From positions 83,749-147,748 of the forward strand of contig JBMORW010000064.1 in assembly GCA_049322695.1 (NCBI GenBank): a stretch of 64,000 nt of DNA. The letters are read 5' to 3'. Below the pieces are notes generated by a model. The model had not been told where the DNA came from, made no database searches, and worked only from the letters and a program-made list of their open reading frames with translations. Position numbers and translations under genes: made by a program. This DNA comes from CALGKJ01 sp049322695. GTDB taxonomy: Bacteria > Bacillota > Clostridia > Lutisporales > Lutisporaceae. Below are positions 59,570 through 64,000 of the stretch, one piece after another. The number at the start of each line of letters is the position of its first letter. The stretch's first letter is position 1.

Positions 59570-60112
59570 ATGACAAAAATAAGAAAAGAGATATTGGAAT
59601 GGGTAATAACTATTACTGCAGCGGCCTTGATAGCATTTTTAATAAATTTGTTTGGTGGTCTGGTTATAGTAGAAGGACAGTCAATGAATCCTACATTGAA
59701 TGACAAGGATATATTGATTAGAGCAACATATAGGTTCAGTGAACCTCAATATGGAGATATAATAGCCTTTAAAACTGATTTGCCTCATCCTTGGAAGATT
59801 TATAGGACACTTGGCATTAAAAAGGCTTTGGTTAAAAGGGTAATAGGATTACCTGGTGATAGTATCAGAATAGCAAACGGTGAGGTGTTCAGAAACAATG
59901 TAAAGCTGGATGAACCTTATCTCAAAGATGGTATTACAGATGGTGAGATTGATACAGTAGTTGCTGAAGGCTGTATATTTGTTATGGGAGATAACAGATT
60001 GAACAGTAACGACAGCAGAAGAACAACTGTAGGCTTCGTGGAAATGGAAAGAGTTATTGGAGAAGTCAAATTGAGGCTTTGGCCGTTTAAAGACTTTGGT
60101 AAGGTAGAGTAA
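59570..60112 (+). CDS. lepB: Signal peptidase I
   Basis: A 180-residue type I signal peptidase with one N-terminal transmembrane helix. The catalytic serine lies in GQSMNPTL near residue 38 and the general base lysine in KALVKRVIGLPGDSI near residue 80; the GDNRLNSNDSRR box follows near residue 143. Family length is normal for Gram-positive SipS-type enzymes. ATG 59570 behind TAGGAGAAGTATT. Confidence 0.94.
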   Translation: MTKIRKEILEWVITITAAALIAFLINLFGGLVIVEGQSMNPTLNDKDILIRATYRFSEPQYGDIIAFKTDLPHPWKIYRTLGIKKALVKRVIGLPGDSIRIANGEVFRNNVKLDEPYLKDGITDGEIDTVVAEGCIFVMGDNRLNSNDSRRTTVGFVEMERVIGEVKLRLWPFKDFGKVE

Positions 60113-60117
60113 AAGGA

Positions 60118-60159
60118 CCTCATAATCCTGATTATATGATTCGGATTATGGGGTTTTTC
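60118..60159 (+). terminator. Rho-independent terminator
   Basis: CCTCATAATCC (60118) pairs with GGATTATGGGG (60143) with one G:T, followed by TTTTTCTCAC. Ends the signal peptidase transcript. Confidence 0.9.
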
Positions 60160-60248
60160 TCACACTTTTTACACAAATTTCATATCTGTTTTACTAAAAA
60201 CTGTATTATAATAATATTATTTACATGATTATTAAGGAGGCGCAACTT

Positions 60249-60926
60249 ATGAAGCATGTATTTATCATTGATGATGAGACTTCAATAAGAGATCTTTTGA
60301 AAAAGTACCTTGAAAGGGAAGGCTACAAGGTTACAACCTTTAGCGATGGGTATAATGTGATAAGTGAGCTTGACAGATTAGAGCCGGACCTTTTGGTATT
60401 GGATATAATGATGCCTGGCATGGATGGGCTTGACTTGTGCAAGGAAATAAGAAAGACAAGTGATGTACCTATTATTTTTGTTTCGGCAAAGGATGAGGAG
60501 TTTGATAGAGTATTGGGTTTGGAAATAGGCGGAGATGATTATCTGTCAAAGCCCTTCAGCCCAAGAGAACTGGTTGCCAGAGTGAAGAACATATTTAAGA
60601 GATTGGAAAAACCATCGGTAAGCAATAAAAGTGAAATTTATATTGATAATTTAGTTGTTAATAAGGAAAAAAGATATGTCGGTGTAGATGGCTGTGAGCT
60701 AAAACTGACTACCAAGGAATATGAGCTGTTTGAATTTCTGGTAAGCAACAGAGGAAAGCCCTTTAACAGAGAACAGCTTGTTGAAAGGATATGGGGATAT
60801 GATTACATAGGTGATTCAAGAATTATTGATGACTTGGTAAAGAGAATAAGGAAGAAGCTGTCAGATGCAGGATCTCAAGTAGAGATTGTGACAGTCTGGG
60901 GCTACGGGTATAAGATAGATGGCTAA
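60249..60926 (+). CDS. OmpR-family response regulator
   Basis: A 225-residue regulator: receiver domain with acidic DDE pocket (IDDE at residues 7-10), phospho-acceptor aspartate in LLVLDIMMPGMDG near residue 53, KPFSPREL near residue 102, then a winged-helix DNA-binding domain (LTTKEYELFEFLV). ATG 60249 behind TTAAGGAGGCGCAACTT. Overlaps the kinase gene by 8 bases. Confidence 0.95.
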   Translation: MKHVFIIDDETSIRDLLKKYLEREGYKVTTFSDGYNVISELDRLEPDLLVLDIMMPGMDGLDLCKEIRKTSDVPIIFVSAKDEEFDRVLGLEIGGDDYLSKPFSPRELVARVKNIFKRLEKPSVSNKSEIYIDNLVVNKEKRYVGVDGCELKLTTKEYELFEFLVSNRGKPFNREQLVERIWGYDYIGDSRIIDDLVKRIRKKLSDAGSQVEIVTVWGYGYKIDG

Positions 60927-62277
60927 CAGAATAGGAAAAAAGCTGTTAATTACCTATTTTCTAATACTGCTTATATTCTTTATTATAGCGGCTGTCTTGT
61001 TTAATGCACTGTCAAGAAACTATCTTTTAAATGAGACAAAAAAGCAGCTTCAGGAGGAAGGAAAAAGCATAGCAGAGCTCTTAGCAAATATTCCAGTGTG
61101 GAATACGAGAAATGTTAACGATAAGCTCTCGGAAAAAATTTCAGAAAGGCTCAGGATGATTAAAACAGCACGAAAATTCGTTGATGCTGAAATGATAATT
61201 TTGAATAATGAGGGAAAAGCAATATTTGGAAGTAATCAGAACAACAATAATATATTGGATATAATTGACAGACTGGATAGGATAAGGGCTAAAGGCTATG
61301 TTGTTGAGAAAATACCTATTGTTGCAAAAACTGGTTCTACAAGAGGGTATGTCATACTATATACTCAGGTGGAAAATGTATATGGCATCAATCAATTGAT
61401 GAGAAGATCACAAATTATAAGCTTTCTTATTGCAGGTGTATTTGCACTGCTTATGGGTTTTGCCTTTGAAAAGAGTATAACCAGGCCCATAAGACAACTG
61501 ATGAAAAAAATGAATGATTATTCAAGAGATAAAATTATAAATCATAGGGATATAAAAACAGGTGATGAAATTGAGGAACTGGATGCTTGTTTTAAGGATA
61601 TGATTATTAAAATCAAGCAATACGAAATTACCCAAAAGAAGTTCCTGCAGAATACTTCCCACGAGCTAAAGACACCGCTGATGTCCATACAGGGCTATGC
61701 TGAGGCAGTGAAGGACAAGGTGGTGGAGGGAAAAGAGGCAGATGAAAGCCTGAATATTATTATTGAACAATGCCAGAGGTTGAAAAGAACTGTAGATGAA
61801 ATAATCTATTTAACCAAGCTGGAAAATATTGATGAAAAGTATACTTTTGAAAAAATCAGCCTTCAAGAAATAATTAGAACTGCCGTTAATAGTATAAAAC
61901 CCCTTGCGGATGAAGGTGGGATCAGCATTGCATCGCAGCTTGACGCAGTTCATACAGGTCTATATGATAAAGAAAAGCTGCTGCGCGCTCTGATTAATAT
62001 CTTGGGAAATGCTGTAAGATATGCAAAAAGTACAATAAAGCTATCGACAAACGAAGATGTAAATAAAACCATTATAGAAATTGAAGATGATGGAAGAGGC
62101 TTTGCAGAAGGAGAGGAAAAGAAGGTATTTGATAGATTCTATAAAGGAAAAGACGGAAATTCCGGACTTGGTTTGGCAATAACAAAGGCAATAATAGAAG
62201 GACACAAAGGGCAAATAGATGCCCTTAACGGGAAAATGGGAGGAGCACTATTCAGAATAGTACTTCCAAAGTCATAA
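60919..62277 (+). CDS. Two-component sensor histidine kinase
   Basis: A 452-residue kinase: N-terminal helix (about residues 9-29), extracytoplasmic domain, second helix near 163-183, HAMP linker (ITRPIRQLMKKMND), HisKA with NTSHELKTPLMSIQGY (phospho-histidine), and HATPase (ILGNAVRYAKSTI, IEDDGRGF, GNSGLGLAI). Partner of the upstream regulator. The signal sensed cannot be inferred. Confidence 0.95.
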   Translation: MANRIGKKLLITYFLILLIFFIIAAVLFNALSRNYLLNETKKQLQEEGKSIAELLANIPVWNTRNVNDKLSEKISERLRMIKTARKFVDAEMIILNNEGKAIFGSNQNNNNILDIIDRLDRIRAKGYVVEKIPIVAKTGSTRGYVILYTQVENVYGINQLMRRSQIISFLIAGVFALLMGFAFEKSITRPIRQLMKKMNDYSRDKIINHRDIKTGDEIEELDACFKDMIIKIKQYEITQKKFLQNTSHELKTPLMSIQGYAEAVKDKVVEGKEADESLNIIIEQCQRLKRTVDEIIYLTKLENIDEKYTFEKISLQEIIRTAVNSIKPLADEGGISIASQLDAVHTGLYDKEKLLRALINILGNAVRYAKSTIKLSTNEDVNKTIIEIEDDGRGFAEGEEKKVFDRFYKGKDGNSGLGLAITKAIIEGHKGQIDALNGKMGGALFRIVLPKS

Positions 62278-62289
62278 AAGAAGCATAAT

Positions 62290-62354
62290 AGAATACCATA
62301 TAAGTCTCGTTAAAGAATATGCATTATGATGTAACGGGACTTATACAGTATTCT
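62290..62354. terminator. Long hairpin, bidirectional terminator
   Basis: Arms 62290-62312 and 62332-62354 pair along most of 23 bases and enclose AAGAATATGCATTATGATG. Followed by ATTTTGTTTTT on the + strand; it lies between the converging kinase and DUF1836 genes. Confidence 0.85.
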
Positions 62355-62958
62355 ATTTTGTTTTTCTTGGTATTACAAAATATTCATCTATTATCTTCTC
62401 AGCAAGTCTTTTTTGCGAATATGCCTGAAAAATCAGAATCAGAACTGTAAGCAGTTTTTCTGCAAATTCTTTGTCATTTTCCTTCATATTCTGAGTCTTG
62501 CTCTTAATAAGCTCAAGCTTTGAGTCCAAGTCTGATGTAAAGCTGTCATAATCAGACGCCTTGATATCAAGAAACAGTGAATATATTACTGTAAGAGTTG
62601 TTGAGTCTTTTTCAGCAGTAATTCTTTTAAATAACGGCAGAAATAAGTCATGAATATCATTAATTGACAGAATCTGCTTGAGATAATAAATAAGAATCAG
62701 TACTATCATATGATCCTTATCATACTTTTTGTTATTGGACGGTAAAAGTATTTTTGATTTTGTATAGTTGTTTATCATAGTTTTTGTTAAGAGCTTATCA
62801 GCAGGACTTCTCTTTAAGAAACCAAGCTTATTGTCTATAAAAGTTGTAACCTGGTCCATATATAGTTCAATATCAGGAAGTTCTTCGGGACGTATATCCT
62901 TACCGTTAAAGAGCTCTTTGACCATATTTTTAATATTCATGTTTTGTTCCATTACCAT
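62353..62958 (-). CDS. DUF1836 protein
   Basis: A 201-residue protein with the DUF1836 pattern: ELPDIELYMDQVTTFID, LTKTMINNYTKSKILLP and a DHMIVLILIYYLKQILSI helix. These are clostridial proteins with a MerR-like winged helix, presumably transcription regulators. ATG at 62958 has TGGAGTGAT before it; the longer frame to 63012 has no ribosome site. Confidence 0.87.
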   Translation of the reverse strand: MVMEQNMNIKNMVKELFNGKDIRPEELPDIELYMDQVTTFIDNKLGFLKRSPADKLLTKTMINNYTKSKILLPSNNKKYDKDHMIVLILIYYLKQILSINDIHDLFLPLFKRITAEKDSTTLTVIYSLFLDIKASDYDSFTSDLDSKLELIKSKTQNMKENDKEFAEKLLTVLILIFQAYSQKRLAEKIIDEYFVIPRKTK

Positions 62959-63193
62959 ATCACTCCAGAAATCATCAGAATTATTGGCGACAAACTGACA
63001 GACCGGTGTCATAGCTTAATTATAAACATATTTTTATGAATGTACAATTGAATATTGAGCATAATCATAGTATATAGGCTTTAAAAAAATTTATATATTG
63101 CGCATAAATAGTTAATGAGTTATTATAATAATATGTGATGTAGTAATGATTACTATGTAACGTTATGTTTATATAGCTAAGGAGTGTGGATGT

Positions 63194-63847
63194 ATGTCGG
63201 TCAAGGTAAAGGATCCAGTAAGCGGTTTTTCACATTTATTTGGTGTCGTACTCTCGATACTAGGACTAGTATTATTGGTTAGATATGCTATTAATGTTGG
63301 TACAGTCTGGCATATTATCGGCTTCTCAATATTTGGAGCCAGTCTTATTCTGCTTTATTCAGCAAGCAGTATATATCATCTTGTAATAGCTTCCGAAAAA
63401 AGCACCAGAGTATTGAGGAAAATTGACCATATTATGATATATGTACTTATTGCAGGCACTTATACACCTATATGCCTTGTGCCGCTTAGAGGTGGCTGGG
63501 GCTGGAGCTTGCTGTGCAGCATATGGGGTATAGCCATGGCAGGTATCATATTGAAGCTGTTTTGGTTTAACGCACCGCGCTGGCTTTATACACTTTTCTA
63601 TGTAATAATGGGCTGGCTGGTAATCATAGCTTTTATGCCATTGATTAAATCTGTGCCTTTCAATGGTATTCTGTGGATGATAGCAGGTGGAATAATGTAT
63701 ACAACGGGTGCTTTGATATATGGCACCAAATGGCCCAGAATAAAATCAAAAGCCTTCGGTTTCCATGAGATTTTCCACATTTTTGTACTGTATGGAAGCA
63801 TATGTCACTTCTGGATGATGTTCAGGTATGTATTATACATAAAATAA
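63194..63847 (+). CDS. Hemolysin III / PAQR-like membrane protein
   Basis: A 217-residue seven-span protein of the hemolysin III (YqfA, PAQR-like) family: DPVSGFSHLFGVVLSILGLV start, SSIYHLV, RKIDHIMIYVLIAGTYTP and GFHEIFHIFVLYGSICHFWM with the conserved histidines. ATG 63194 behind TAAGGAGTGTGGATGT. Function in bacteria is unclear. The remaining 150 bases to the window end hold no gene. Confidence 0.92.
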   Translation: MSVKVKDPVSGFSHLFGVVLSILGLVLLVRYAINVGTVWHIIGFSIFGASLILLYSASSIYHLVIASEKSTRVLRKIDHIMIYVLIAGTYTPICLVPLRGGWGWSLLCSIWGIAMAGIILKLFWFNAPRWLYTLFYVIMGWLVIIAFMPLIKSVPFNGILWMIAGGIMYTTGALIYGTKWPRIKSKAFGFHEIFHIFVLYGSICHFWMMFRYVLYIK

Positions 63848-64000
63848 AACAGCTATCAGCAAGTATTTTCAAAATCGTTGATTGAAAAGTTAAATTCCAG
63901 TGAAAAGAAAGTTTCAATAATGTAAGACTAAATTCGATATTGTCTGGGTTTGAACTGTATATTAAGTGATAAAAATATAGTATAATGGCCTTACAGAAAA

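Overview
The window looks like chromosomal DNA of an anaerobic, low-GC Gram-positive bacterium of the Clostridia type. It has strong AGGAGG-type ribosome binding sites, frequent TTG and GTG starts, AT-rich intergenic DNA, rho-independent terminators, and clostridial families such as the AzgA-type purine permease, DUF1836 and the small BMC-associated proteins. The species cannot be named from the sequence.

Region 1 (1-14.09 kb) is one co-directional purine catabolism locus built around a bacterial microcompartment (BMC). It holds the end of a UbiX-type prenyl-FMN synthase, a UbiD-type decarboxylase, three hexameric BMC shell proteins, a pentameric EutN/CcmL vertex protein and two small unknown proteins. 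These are followed by a divergent adenine-deaminase-like amidohydrolase, a purine permease, an SsnA/guanine-deaminase-like amidohydrolase, a four-polypeptide molybdenum hydroxylase (FAD, 2Fe-2S and a split Mo subunit) and a canonical adenine deaminase. A strong terminator at 14047 ends it. Taken together, the genes fit uptake of purines, deamination to hypoxanthine and xanthine, hydroxylation, and then ring opening and decarboxylation along the classical clostridial xanthine pathway. Part of that would be encapsulated.

Region 2 (about 14.9-38.7 kb) is the most striking part: a chromosomal integron. A tyrosine recombinase at 14932-16041 is followed by a candidate attI site and about 27 gene cassettes separated by attC-type sites. 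At seven attC sites the R'' box at the end of the cassette is the exact reverse complement of the R' box at the start of the same cassette, which is the signature of circular cassette integration. The first five cassettes all match perfectly and distal ones decay. The recombinase lacks the extra internal segment that defines classical IntI and has an extra N-terminal domain. It also lies on the same strand as the cassettes. Cassettes encode a flavodoxin-fold reductase, a NUDIX hydrolase, a retropepsin with an in-frame stop, four P-loop kinases (one TmrB-like), a reverse-oriented toxin-antitoxin pair, acetyltransferases, methyltransferases, a GrpB protein, a LUD plus DUF692-like pair, a histidine phosphatase and membrane proteins.

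Region 3 (38.7-42.7 kb) is a fossil extension of the array, with truncated genes and attC remnants at 40.25 and 42.63 kb. Region 4 (42.7-59.4 kb) is a run of mostly + strand single genes typical of accessory DNA: acetyltransferases, NUDIX, methyltransferases, YdeI, DUF1801, MazG-like, DinB-like, radical SAM, VanZ, HAD and PhzF. Region 5 (59.5-64 kb) looks like core genome: signal peptidase I, a two-component system, a DUF1836 protein and a hemolysin-III family protein.
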